Of a DNA stretch of 64,000 bases, positions 25,173-33,848 are shown piece after piece. The notes under the pieces were generated by a model. That model worked only from the letters and a program-made list of their open reading frames with translations, ran no database searches and was not told where the DNA came from. Positions within the stretch are counted from its first letter, which is position 1, and the number at the start of each line of letters is the position of its first letter. Source of the DNA: VXNF01 sp964291305 (GTDB taxonomy: Bacteria; Actinomycetota; Acidimicrobiia; Acidimicrobiales; CATQHL01); contig OZ219783.1 of assembly GCA_964291305.2 (NCBI GenBank), positions 248,001-312,000 on the forward strand, in the 5' to 3' direction. The position numbers and the translations under genes are program-made.

Positions 25173-28100
25173 GTGTTTGAGGGGAATTTGGTTCGGGGTT
25201 GGTGCCGGCTGGTTTGGTTGGCTGTGGTTGCGGTGACTGTGTTGGCGTCGTTGTTGGTTGGTTCGTCTGCGGGTTCGGCTCAGGGGGCTGTTTCGGATCT
25301 TGGGGCTTCGGTTGAGTTAACTGTTACTCCTGGTGGTGATACCGCTACGGTGTCTTGGACGCGTGGGGCGAACCTGTCGGGTGTTGTTGATTGTCCGACT
25401 TCGAGCTATTCAGTGGGGGTTTATCGTTATGATGGCAGTAACTATGTGGTTGTGAGAGAGATGTGGGTTGATTATCCGGGTAGTAGTTTCCAAGTAGACG
25501 GTTTGTACTCTTCGACTAAGTACATAGTTCGGGTGTGGGCTTACTCGGGGAGCTGCGAAAAGTATGCGAGTTCTGCGTCTTCTGAGCATTTCACAACAAC
25601 GGCCGCGTCTGCGTCGGACGAAACGTCGCTTACTGAAGTTACCGAGCGCACTCCAGATGAGGAGCCAGCTCTAGCTAGAGAGGCCGCCACTACTACAACA
25701 ACGACTACCACGACCACCACCACTACCACTACTACAACAACGACTACTACGACGACGACTACTACAACAACGACTACTACAACGACGACTACTACGACTA
25801 CTACTACGACGACTACGACTGTTCCTCTAACTACTACGACTGTTGCTCGGGTTGGGGTTCCGGTTCCTGGTGTTGATGCGCCGATAACGGCTAGGGCTGT
25901 GGCTTTTAGTGATGGATCTATTTTGTCGTGGTCGCATGGTGGGTCGTCGGGCGGGGTTTCTGATTGCCCGGTTTCGAGTTATTCGGTGGGTGTGCATTAT
26001 TTTGGTGGTGGTAGGTATGTGACGATGGCGGAGAGGTATGTTGATTATCCGGCTGTTAGTTTCCAGGTGGGCGGTTTGCAGCCTTCGACTAGGTATGTAG
26101 CTCGGGTTTTGGCTTATTCGGAGAGTTGCGAGAAGTATGCGTCTAATGGCGGTGTAACAGTATATTTCACGACTACTGACAGCTTCGCCTATGGGGCTTC
26201 CGAACCAGACGACGATGTTGAAACCAACCCAACGACGACTACCACTACTACTTCAACAACGACTACCACCACCACGACAACTACTACCACCACGACTACT
26301 ACCACAACCACAACTACGACTACCACTACTATCCCTCAAGCCGAAGCGGGCGAAGTTCCTGACCTTGAAGCTCCGATAGTGCCCACGGTTGTGACCTCTA
26401 GTAATAGTCTGGCTCTGTCGTGGTCACATGGTTCACCAGCAGGAGAGGCTTCTGGTTGTCCGATTTCGCGGTATTTGGTAAGAGTGTATCATAATGATGG
26501 TACCAGCGGGCATGTAGTTATAGCGCAGAAGTACGTTGACTATCCGGGGAATAGTTTTGAAGTAGGCGATCTTAGCTCTTCAACTTATTATCGAGTTCAT
26601 GTTTTGCCCTACTCGCAAAGCTGTGATAAGTTCCCATCTGATATTGGTAATACGATATCTTTTGCGACTGCTGATGAAATTGTTGACGGGGAGTCTGCCG
26701 CAGACGACAGTAATGACGATAATTCTGATGATAGTGACGACACTGGCGAAAAAGTTCAAGTTGCAGTCACTCCCGAAACTCCTCTTCTCGCCGTTGGCAG
26801 TTACCATTCTTGTGCTTTGGATGCGGATAGGACTGTCACTTGTTGGGGTAACAAAGATTTTGGCCAGTTGGCCGTTCCTTCGGGTGAGTTCAGTGCGGTA
26901 GATGCAAACCAAACTCGTACTTGTGGGTTGCTTACCAATGACGAGATCGTCTGTTGGGGCAACTCCCCGGGGGGCCACAAGGCTGCCCCTTACGGCGAGT
27001 TCAAGGCAGTGACGGTCGGCACTGGATTTGCGTGTGCGATACGGACCGACGGAACCGTTATCTGCTGGGGCGATAGCAGGTATGGCCTGCTAAACGCACC
27101 ATCGGGTCAGTTCAGCACGGTGTCGGCTGGTAGTCTTCATGTGTGCGGTATTAGGAACGACGGAACCGTTATCTGCTGGGGCGATAGCAGGTATGGCCTG
27201 CTAAACGCACCATCGGGTCAGTTCAAAGCGGTGTCGGCCGGTGGTTGGCATTCGTGCGGGATAAGGATCGACAACACCGTCGCCTGTTGGGGCGAAAGAA
27301 AATCAGCAGAAAACCCGAAGTTTCGCTACTTCGGTGCGTTGGAGGCTCCTTCGGGCCAGTTCAGCGCGATTAGTTCCGGTTATCGGCACGTGTGCGGGTT
27401 GCGCACTGACGGCACCATTGCTTGCTGGGGCGACAACCGCTACGGCCAGTCGACTCCGCCTTCAGGCAAGTTCACCGCAGTAGCCACGGGCCCTGGACTC
27501 TCTTTTCACACGTGTGGATTGCGTGCTAACGGCAGCATTACCTGTTGGGGTGAAAACGGCCAGGGACAGACAAACGTGCCCAACCATCTAGCGAATTCAA
27601 TCGATGCTGAGACTGGCTCTCCGACCCCAGAGCCTTCTGCTCGCTTTAGCGCAGTGGTTGCTGGGGGTTATCATTCTTGCGGGCTACGCACTAATGGCAG
27701 CGTTGTTTGTTGGGGTAGCAACAGTTTGGGCCAGTCGACTCCACCTTTGGGTGGGTTCAATTCAGTGTCGGCCGGCAATCGGCACTCTTGTGGGCTTAGC
27801 GCTAGCGGCAGAATTGGCACTATCTCTTGTTGGGGGAATAACAAAAATGGCCAGTCGAACGCTCCGTCGGGCTATTTCTTTGCTGTATCGTCCGGCAAGG
27901 CGCACTCTTGTGGAATCAACGCAGACAACAGAGTTGTCTGTTGGGGTGTTAGTTCTAAGGGACGCTTGGATGTTCCGTCGACCGAAAAGTCCAACCCGTT
28001 GATCGAAGAGGTGTCTGCTGGCTATTGGCATTCGTGTGGAGTGCGCCATAGTCCCCGTACTATCACCTGTTGGGGTGATAACAGCTATGGTCAGTCAACG

Positions 28101-28448
28101 CCGCCTTCGGGCGAGTTCAGTTCAGTGTCTGCTGGCTATCGGCATTCGTGCGGGGTGCGCGCCGATGGAACCATTGCCTGTTGGGGCGATAACAGCCAAG
28201 GCCAGATGGATGATGTTCCTACGGGTCAGTTCAGCGCGGTGTCGGCGGGTAAATGGCAAACCTGCGGGTTGCGTACCGACGGCACCGTCGTCTGCTGGGG
28301 CGACGGGGAGCACGCCTTCGCCGAATCGGATAGTCGGTTCACCTCGGTGTCTGTCGGCCTTGAGCATTCGTGCGGGGTGCGTACCGACGGCACTATTGCT
28401 TGCTGGGGCGATAACAGCCGCGGTCAGACCGACGTTCCCGAGAGCTGA
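25173..28448 (+). CDS. secreted protein with three Fn3-like domains, poly-Thr linkers and 14 RCC1-type repeats
   Basis: A 1091-residue surface or secreted protein. Signal peptide at residues ~11-37 (LVWLAVVAVTVLASLLVG). Three fibronectin-III-like domains lie at ~40-140, ~230-335 and ~400-500, each with a D/GCP...Y core and a SCEKY or SCDKF end. Between them are 44 uninterrupted Thr (25689-25820) and a 33-residue Thr tract with one Ser (26232-26330). An acidic linker (~503-530) leads to 14 repeats of the type FSAVSAGxxHSCGLRTDGTIACWGDNxxGQ. A Pro-rich linker (27577-27640) falls exactly between repeat 7 and repeat 8, predicting two seven-bladed propellers. Each repeat has a Cys pair. GTG at 25173 has GGGAGG 5 bases upstream. 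Base use is less GC-rich in the first half. Directly follows the Tad locus; probable adhesin. Confidence 0.85.
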   Translation: MFEGNLVRGWCRLVWLAVVAVTVLASLLVGSSAGSAQGAVSDLGASVELTVTPGGDTATVSWTRGANLSGVVDCPTSSYSVGVYRYDGSNYVVVREMWVDYPGSSFQVDGLYSSTKYIVRVWAYSGSCEKYASSASSEHFTTTAASASDETSLTEVTERTPDEEPALAREAATTTTTTTTTTTTTTTTTTTTTTTTTTTTTTTTTTTTTTTTTTTTVPLTTTTVARVGVPVPGVDAPITARAVAFSDGSILSWSHGGSSGGVSDCPVSSYSVGVHYFGGGRYVTMAERYVDYPAVSFQVGGLQPSTRYVARVLAYSESCEKYASNGGVTVYFTTTDSFAYGASEPDDDVETNPTTTTTTTSTTTTTTTTTTTTTTTTTTTTTTTTTIPQAEAGEVPDLEAPIVPTVVTSSNSLALSWSHGSPAGEASGCPISRYLVRVYHNDGTSGHVVIAQKYVDYPGNSFEVGDLSSSTYYRVHVLPYSQSCDKFPSDIGNTISFATADEIVDGESAADDSNDDNSDDSDDTGEKVQVAVTPETPLLAVGSYHSCALDADRTVTCWGNKDFGQLAVPSGEFSAVDANQTRTCGLLTNDEIVCWGNSPGGHKAAPYGEFKAVTVGTGFACAIRTDGTVICWGDSRYGLLNAPSGQFSTVSAGSLHVCGIRNDGTVICWGDSRYGLLNAPSGQFKAVSAGGWHSCGIRIDNTVACWGERKSAENPKFRYFGALEAPSGQFSAISSGYRHVCGLRTDGTIACWGDNRYGQSTPPSGKFTAVATGPGLSFHTCGLRANGSITCWGENGQGQTNVPNHLANSIDAETGSPTPEPSARFSAVVAGGYHSCGLRTNGSVVCWGSNSLGQSTPPLGGFNSVSAGNRHSCGLSASGRIGTISCWGNNKNGQSNAPSGYFFAVSSGKAHSCGINADNRVVCWGVSSKGRLDVPSTEKSNPLIEEVSAGYWHSCGVRHSPRTITCWGDNSYGQSTPPSGEFSSVSAGYRHSCGVRADGTIACWGDNSQGQMDDVPTGQFSAVSAGKWQTCGLRTDGTVVCWGDGEHAFAESDSRFTSVSVGLEHSCGVRTDGTIACWGDNSRGQTDVPES
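25689..25820 (+). repeat. 44-codon threonine tract
   Basis: Forty-four consecutive Thr codons using a mixture of ACT, ACA, ACG and ACC in the Fn3/RCC1 protein. Mixed codons argue for selection on the protein rather than simple slippage. Likely O-glycosylated stalk. Confidence 0.9.
26232..26330 (+). repeat. 33-codon threonine tract with one serine
   Basis: Second Thr linker of the same protein, 32 Thr and one Ser, again with mixed synonymous codons. Confidence 0.9.
27047..27225 (+). repeat. 68-bp perfect direct repeat in RCC1 repeats 3 and 4
   Basis: 27047-27114 and 27158-27225 are identical, offset by 111 bases (37 codons). Neighbouring repeats are much more diverged in DNA, so this pair is a recent duplication or gene conversion. 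Confidence 0.9.
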
Positions 28449-28509
28449 TTCAGCAGAGTTCGGAGGGCGTTTACAACTACCCCCACCCGGTTACGCGAAG
28501 AACCCGTGG

Positions 28510-30453
28510 TTAGGCGGCTGGCGGTGGGCGAAGGCGATCTGCGATAGCCCTGGTGAGGCGGTCGAGAATACCGGCCAGCAGCACAATGGCGATCCCAGCT
28601 TCGAATCCACGCCCCACCGCATCGCTGCGCCGCAGGCCCCGGACCGCCTCCAAGCCCAGTCCGCCTCCCCCGACCAAGCCGGCTATAACCACCATGGCCA
28701 GGATGAGCATTATTACCTGGTTCACCGCCACCATCAGCTCGGGGGCGGCCAGGGGCATCTCTACCTTGCGCAGGCGCTGACCGCGGGTGGCGCCGAAGCT
28801 ATCCGCTGCCTCACGAATATTTACAGGCACCCGTCGCAACCCCAAGTCGGTGTAGTGGACCGCCGCAGGTAAGGCGTAAATAACTGAGGCAATGATGCCT
28901 GGAATGCGCCCGACATGAAAAAGGGTTATCACTGGAACTAGCAACACGAAACTAGGAATTGTCTGAAAGAAGTCCAACACCGGTCTTACGGCAACTCGCA
29001 GGCGGTCGTTGCGGGCGGTCAGTATCCCAACTGGAACCCCTATTAGCAGGGTTGCCGACACCCCTACGATTGTTTGGGCCAGCGTGTCCATCGACAGATC
29101 CCACATGCCCAAGAACCCAATAGCCAACAAAGCTGCGCCAATGCCGATGGCTAAGCGAAAGCCCCGGGCCCAAAGGCCAAGCACCACCCCGATGCCTATC
29201 ATGGTCGGCCACGGGATTGTGTCTGATAGCAACTCGCGTAGGGGAGTGATAAACGTGAGGGTTACAAAATCGCTAAAAGGACCGGTTCCGATCCCAGAGT
29301 CAGCAATGTCGTAAAGGTTGTCTCTAGCCCAATCGGTGACATCGTTCACGTAGGGAGCAAACTGCCATTTGAGTGCTTCGGGGAAGTCGTTGTGCCCCAG
29401 AAAGCCTCCGGTCAGAACTGCTGTCCCAGCGAGTATGGTCAACCCGCGGATGGCTAGGGCATCGCGCCCCGGATCGGCGGTAGCAATGCCGGTTGAAAAG
29501 CGGTCCAGAACTATAGCCAAGATCACGATGGCGAGGCCGGCCTCGGAAGCCTTCCCCACATCTATGTTCTGCATGGCCCGCAGCACCACCTGACCTAGGC
29601 CTCCGGCACCGATAAAGGCGGCTATGACCACCATGCTCATCGCAAGCATGATGGTTTGGTTCATGCCTGCGAATATGGCCGGTCTTGCTTGGGGAAGACG
29701 AACCAGCCAGAGCGTCTGTCGTTCGGTCGCTCCGAACATCTCCGACGCTTCGACGGTGACCCGGGGAACTGTACGCAGCCCCACCTCGGTGAGTCTCACT
29801 ACCGGGGCCAGAGCGAATATCACGGTGGAAACCAAAGCCGGAACCCGCCCGAACCCAAAGAGCAGCACGAAAGGGATCAGATACACGAAACCCGGCATGG
29901 TCTGCATGGTGTCAAGGGTTGGACGAAGCATGCGGGCAACCCTTTCGCTGCGCCACGCCGCAATACCAAGCGGTATGCCGATCACCATAGATATAAATAC
30001 TGAGACTCCCATAAGTGCCAGAGTGGCTAGGCCTTCGTCCCAGAGATCTACCACTCCTATAAGGCCTACCCCGGCAAAACCCATCAACCCGGCCAACCGG
30101 CCCCGAGTCCACCACAAGCCCAAGCCGCTCAAGAGGGGAAAGCCGTACCAGGGGAGCCACTTTAAGGTTGACTCCAACCATCTAATACCCGAGTCGATGG
30201 CATCGGTGATTGGGTTTAGCACCACTGTGTACAGCCAGTGCGAAGTTTGGTTGTCGATCAGCCAGCGCCGAGCCCGATCAATCGGCTCAGCCAGGCCCAC
30301 GTCCCAAGATGTCGGGAAGGCTCCTGAATCCGTTAGGTACTCGAATACAAATATCAGCACCAGGATGGTGCCAGCGGCTAGACCGAATCTTGTTAGTCGA
30401 CTAAATGGCGCGACATGATATCTGGTTTCTTCGTGGTGAGCCACCTGCACCAT
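28510..30453 (-). CDS. glycine betaine/proline-type ABC transporter permease, duplicated in one chain
   Basis: A 647-residue permease made of two BPD_transp_1 units. Unit 1 (about residues 110-320) has the coupling motif EASEMFGATERQTLWLVRLPQARPAIFAG; unit 2 (about 445-640) has EAADSFGATRGQRLRKVEMPLAAPELMVA. Normal ProW/OpuAB proteins carry one unit and work as a dimer, so this is a fused dimer. It starts at ATG 30453, overlapping the ATPase stop by one base (TAATG), so the two are translationally coupled. The binding protein is encoded at 33849-34850. Confidence 0.92.
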   Translation of the reverse strand: MVQVAHHEETRYHVAPFSRLTRFGLAAGTILVLIFVFEYLTDSGAFPTSWDVGLAEPIDRARRWLIDNQTSHWLYTVVLNPITDAIDSGIRWLESTLKWLPWYGFPLLSGLGLWWTRGRLAGLMGFAGVGLIGVVDLWDEGLATLALMGVSVFISMVIGIPLGIAAWRSERVARMLRPTLDTMQTMPGFVYLIPFVLLFGFGRVPALVSTVIFALAPVVRLTEVGLRTVPRVTVEASEMFGATERQTLWLVRLPQARPAIFAGMNQTIMLAMSMVVIAAFIGAGGLGQVVLRAMQNIDVGKASEAGLAIVILAIVLDRFSTGIATADPGRDALAIRGLTILAGTAVLTGGFLGHNDFPEALKWQFAPYVNDVTDWARDNLYDIADSGIGTGPFSDFVTLTFITPLRELLSDTIPWPTMIGIGVVLGLWARGFRLAIGIGAALLAIGFLGMWDLSMDTLAQTIVGVSATLLIGVPVGILTARNDRLRVAVRPVLDFFQTIPSFVLLVPVITLFHVGRIPGIIASVIYALPAAVHYTDLGLRRVPVNIREAADSFGATRGQRLRKVEMPLAAPELMVAVNQVIMLILAMVVIAGLVGGGGLGLEAVRGLRRSDAVGRGFEAGIAIVLLAGILDRLTRAIADRLRPPPAA

Positions 30454-31493
30454 TAGCTATTCCGAGAAATTACGGCAGCTACATCCTCGCCGTAAAGCAG
30501 TCCCACCGGATCTTGCTGCTCGTTGCAAACCACCACAGGATTAGCGGCGCCCAGCAGGTAGGGCAGCGCTGCCTCCAGCAAGGTGGTAGGGGTGATCCTG
30601 GACCATTCGGGGTAGATAGGGTCAGAGCCGACAGGTCGCATTAGCGAGTGAGCCGTCAACACTTTGGTAATTGGGGCGTCCTGGGTGAACGCTCGCACAT
30701 ATTCGTCTGCCGGGTCGGTGAGAATCTCCACCGGGGTTCCGACTTGCACGAACGATCCGTCGTTCATGATGGCAATCCTGTCGGCCAGCTTCAGTGCCTC
30801 GGCAAAGTCATGGGTGATAAATAGCAGCGTCCTTTGCAGGTTCATTTGAAGATCGATGAGTTCGTCCTGCATGTCCCGACGGATGAGAGGGTCCAGGGCG
30901 GAGAACGGCTCGTCAAAGAACAAGACCTCCGGCTCAACTGCCAGCGCACGGGCCAACCCCACTCGTTGCTGCATTCCTCCGCTTAGCTGCTGAGGGTAGT
31001 GGTTACTCCAACCGGCTAGCCCCACGGTGTTCAGTAGTTCCTTGGCCCGATCCTGGCGATCCTGGCGCCTGACTCCCTGCACTTCGAGTCCGTAGGCCAC
31101 GTTGTCCACAACTTTGCGGTGGGGGAAGAGCCCGAAGTTCTGAAAAACCATCGACATCTTTTGGCGGCGCAGCTGGCGCAGGGTGATGGCACTGGCTTGG
31201 GTAAGCGACGTTCCGCAAACCTCCACCATGCCTCCGGTGGGTGTCACCAGTCGAGAGACGCACCGGATTAGGGTAGATTTGCCCGACCCCGAGAGGCCCA
31301 TGACCACAAACGTTTCCCCAGCAGCCACCTCGAAGCTGACATCGCGTACCGCTACGACACAGCCGGTGGCGGTCTGAATTTCTTCCCGGCTGGCACCAGC
31401 TTTGGCCATTTCCTTGGCTTCGCGAGGCTTTTTGCCAAAGATCTTCCACAAGCCCTCAACCCTGACTTGGGCCGCCTCGTTTTTTTCTTCCAT
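30453..31493 (-). CDS. glycine betaine/proline-type ABC transporter ATPase (ProV/OpuAA)
   Basis: A 346-residue ATPase. ProV-type N-terminus VEGLWKIFGKKP, then Walker A GLSGSGKST at 66-74, Q-loop VFQNFGLFPHRKV, signature LSGGMQQRVGLARALA, Walker B VLFFDEPFSALDP and the switch His FITHDFAEA. The C-terminal ~80 residues replace the CBS pair of OpuAA with a shorter domain (PTTLLEAALPYLLGAANPVVVCNEQQDPVGLL), which still looks like one CBS-like unit. It is divergent from the TetR regulator across 66 bases. Confidence 0.93.
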   Translation of the reverse strand: MEEKNEAAQVRVEGLWKIFGKKPREAKEMAKAGASREEIQTATGCVVAVRDVSFEVAAGETFVVMGLSGSGKSTLIRCVSRLVTPTGGMVEVCGTSLTQASAITLRQLRRQKMSMVFQNFGLFPHRKVVDNVAYGLEVQGVRRQDRQDRAKELLNTVGLAGWSNHYPQQLSGGMQQRVGLARALAVEPEVLFFDEPFSALDPLIRRDMQDELIDLQMNLQRTLLFITHDFAEALKLADRIAIMNDGSFVQVGTPVEILTDPADEYVRAFTQDAPITKVLTAHSLMRPVGSDPIYPEWSRITPTTLLEAALPYLLGAANPVVVCNEQQDPVGLLYGEDVAAVISRNS

Positions 31494-31559
31494 TGCTCCT
31501 AGTTCTGAGTCTTACCGGTGGCCGTAATGGGCATCGGTTCGGGGTAGCTTGAAATCGCA

Positions 31560-32174
31560 ATGAACTCGAGGAGTACAAACGGCAATCTGCCGGTGCAGGA
31601 GCGGGCCGTACAAACCCGCGACCGAATACTTCGAGCGGCCTCTGAAGTCATCAAGCAAGAGGGCGTGTCGTCGCTGACCCTTGACAAGGTGGCAACTCGG
31701 GCTGGAATAAGCAAGGGAGGCTTTCTCTACCACTTCGGATCCAAGGATGCTCTCATAATCGGGTTGCTCAACCAGCTCATGGGAATGCTCGATGGCGAAC
31801 TCAACATGCTCGTCGAAGGTAGCGAGCACCGTAATGGGGCATTCGCGTTGGCCTACCTGGACTATGTGCGAGAGCCCACCAAGACAGCGACCGACACCGC
31901 CAAGTCGATACTGGCCGCAGCCGCGGTGGACGAAGACCTGCTGGATAGCACTCGAGAGATCTTTCATCGCTGGCAGGACAGGTTGCTCCGCCACGACGGG
32001 CTCGACGAGGTGCGGGCTCTTTTGGCGCGCCTGGTCGGTGACGGTCTCTGGCTCATTGACCTTTTTGGTTTGGCTCCACCCACCGTTGAAGAGCGGCGCA
32101 AGGTTCTCGACCTCGTGTCGAATTTGATAACAGATCAAGGAGTGGCTCGGGAGATTGCCCGCTCTGAGGAGTAA
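31560..32174 (+). CDS. TetR/AcrR family regulator, BetI-like by context
   Basis: A 204-residue TetR protein. The N-terminal helix-turn-helix is at residues ~20-65 (TRDRILRAASEVIKQEGVSSLTLDKVATRAGISKGGFLYHFGSKDALI); the C-terminal part is an effector and dimer domain. It sits inside the betaine/choline cluster, divergent from the ABC genes and convergent with the dehydrogenase, overlapping its 3' end by 40 bases. By analogy with BetI it may repress these genes and respond to choline or betaine. A candidate operator is at 34878-34901. Confidence 0.88.
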   Translation: MNSRSTNGNLPVQERAVQTRDRILRAASEVIKQEGVSSLTLDKVATRAGISKGGFLYHFGSKDALIIGLLNQLMGMLDGELNMLVEGSEHRNGAFALAYLDYVREPTKTATDTAKSILAAAAVDEDLLDSTREIFHRWQDRLLRHDGLDEVRALLARLVGDGLWLIDLFGLAPPTVEERRKVLDLVSNLITDQGVAREIARSEE

Positions 32175-33799
32175 GTCGGGACATCCACTGGGGTGAGGGG
32201 CTTATTGCCCAGAATAAAGTCGGCCGCCTTCTCGGCGATCATCATCACGGGGGCGTAGATGTTGCCGTTGGTGATAGTGGGCATCACTGAAGCATCTACC
32301 ACAGCAAGTCCCTCGACGCCGTGGACCTGCATAGTGGCAGGGTCCACGACCGATTGGTCATCGGTACCCATTCGAGCTGTTCCAGCGGGGTGCAATGCAG
32401 TCTCGGCGTCGCGCGCCACCCAATCGATGATTTGCTCATCGTTGGAGACGGCCAACCCGGGCGAGAGTTCCCCCGCGTTGAAAGGAGCCAACGCCGGTTG
32501 GTTCATGATGTGGCGGGCCACTCTGACCGCCTCGACCCACTCCCGGCGATCCTGCTCGGTGGATAGGTAGTTGAACACCAGCGCAGGTTTCACCTTGGGG
32601 TCGCGCTCCTTAATCCGCAGCCGACCCCGGGCATTGGAGTACATGGGGCCGACATGAACCTGGTAGCCGTGCCCGCTGCTCGGCGACGAGCCGTCGTAAC
32701 GGATGGCCAGCGGCAAGAAGTGGAACATGAGATTCGGATAGGACTCAGCCGGATTGGAACGCACGAAACCGCCACCCTCGAAGTGGTTGGTGACGCCGGG
32801 ACCTTTTCGAGCCAGCCATTGCAGGCCGATCCAGGGTCGTCGCCACCACTTGAGATGTGGTTGCATGGAAACTGGTTGGCTGGAGGCGTACTGGATATAC
32901 ACCTCCAGATGATCCTGGAGGTTCTCGCCGACCCCAGGCAGATCGGCCACTGTTGGGATGCCCAAAGAATCGAAGAGGTCGGTCGGTCCCACGCCTGAAA
33001 GTTGCAGCACCTGTGCCGACCCGAAAGCCCCAGCGCACAGGATGACGTTCGCTCCTTTAGCGACGTGATTACGCCCCCTTCGGCTGTACTCAACGCCCAC
33101 CGCCCGGCCCCTCTCGAACAGCACTCGATTGATCATCGTGCCAGTTTTGACCTCCAGGTTCTTGCGGCTCATTACCGGGTGCAGGTAAGCCTTCGATGCC
33201 GAGATGCGACGACCCCGGTGAATGTTGCGGTCGAACGGGGCGAACCCCTCCTGGCGGAACCCGTTAACGTCGTCTGTCAGCTCGTATCCCGCTTCCCGTA
33301 CTGCCTGGAAGAAGGCGGTGAACAGGGGGTTGCTAGCTGGTCCGCGCTCTAGAACCAAAGGACCTTCACCGCCCCGCCACCGATCGCTACCGGCTAGGCA
33401 GTTCTCCATTAGTTTGAAATAGGGCAAGCAATGGCGGTAGTCCCAGGCTTCCATGCCGGGCTCTTTGGCCCACTTGTCGTAGTCGGCAGGGTTTCCCCGC
33501 TGGAAGATCATTCCGTTGATCGAGCTGGAGCCTCCGAGCACTCTTCCCCGGGCGTGGTAGATCCTTCTACCCCTCATATGGGGTTCAGGGTCGGTCTGGT
33601 ATTTCCAGTCGTAGAAACGGCTGCCGATGGGGAATGCCAGCGCCGCTGGCATGTGGATGAATACATCCCATTTGTAGTCCCGGCGTCCCGCTTCGAGCAC
33701 CAGAACCTTATTACTCGGATCCGCGCTCAGCCGATTAGCCAACGCACAACCGGCCGAGCCGCCTCCGACGATTATGAAATCGTGCAGCAAATCTGGCAA
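32135..33799 (-). CDS. betA: GMC oxidoreductase, choline dehydrogenase type
   Basis: A 554-residue FAD enzyme. Dinucleotide motif FIIVGGGSAGCALANRLS near the N terminus, VLEAG, the GMC signature GRVLGGSSSINGMIFQRGNPADYDKW, and the C-terminal LHPAGTARMG with TNGNIYAPVMMIAEKAAD holding the active-site His/Asn region. The match to BetA is good along its length and context supports oxidation of choline to betaine aldehyde, but related alcohols are possible. No betaine aldehyde dehydrogenase is nearby. TTG start at 33799. Transcribed after the betaine-binding protein with a 49-base gap containing CCTTGA-N9-TCAAGG (33809-33829). Confidence 0.85.
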   Translation of the reverse strand: MPDLLHDFIIVGGGSAGCALANRLSADPSNKVLVLEAGRRDYKWDVFIHMPAALAFPIGSRFYDWKYQTDPEPHMRGRRIYHARGRVLGGSSSINGMIFQRGNPADYDKWAKEPGMEAWDYRHCLPYFKLMENCLAGSDRWRGGEGPLVLERGPASNPLFTAFFQAVREAGYELTDDVNGFRQEGFAPFDRNIHRGRRISASKAYLHPVMSRKNLEVKTGTMINRVLFERGRAVGVEYSRRGRNHVAKGANVILCAGAFGSAQVLQLSGVGPTDLFDSLGIPTVADLPGVGENLQDHLEVYIQYASSQPVSMQPHLKWWRRPWIGLQWLARKGPGVTNHFEGGGFVRSNPAESYPNLMFHFLPLAIRYDGSSPSSGHGYQVHVGPMYSNARGRLRIKERDPKVKPALVFNYLSTEQDRREWVEAVRVARHIMNQPALAPFNAGELSPGLAVSNDEQIIDWVARDAETALHPAGTARMGTDDQSVVDPATMQVHGVEGLAVVDASVMPTITNGNIYAPVMMIAEKAADFILGNKPLTPVDVPTYSSERAISRATP

Positions 33800-33848
33800 C
33801 GCCTCAATCCTTGAATTTGAGCCTCAAGGAGTGGGCGAGGTTGGCGCC

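Noticed and set aside
25689..25820. Poly-Thr tract as an assembly artefact
   Set aside because: Codons are mixed and the frame is intact on both sides, and a similar tract recurs at 26232.
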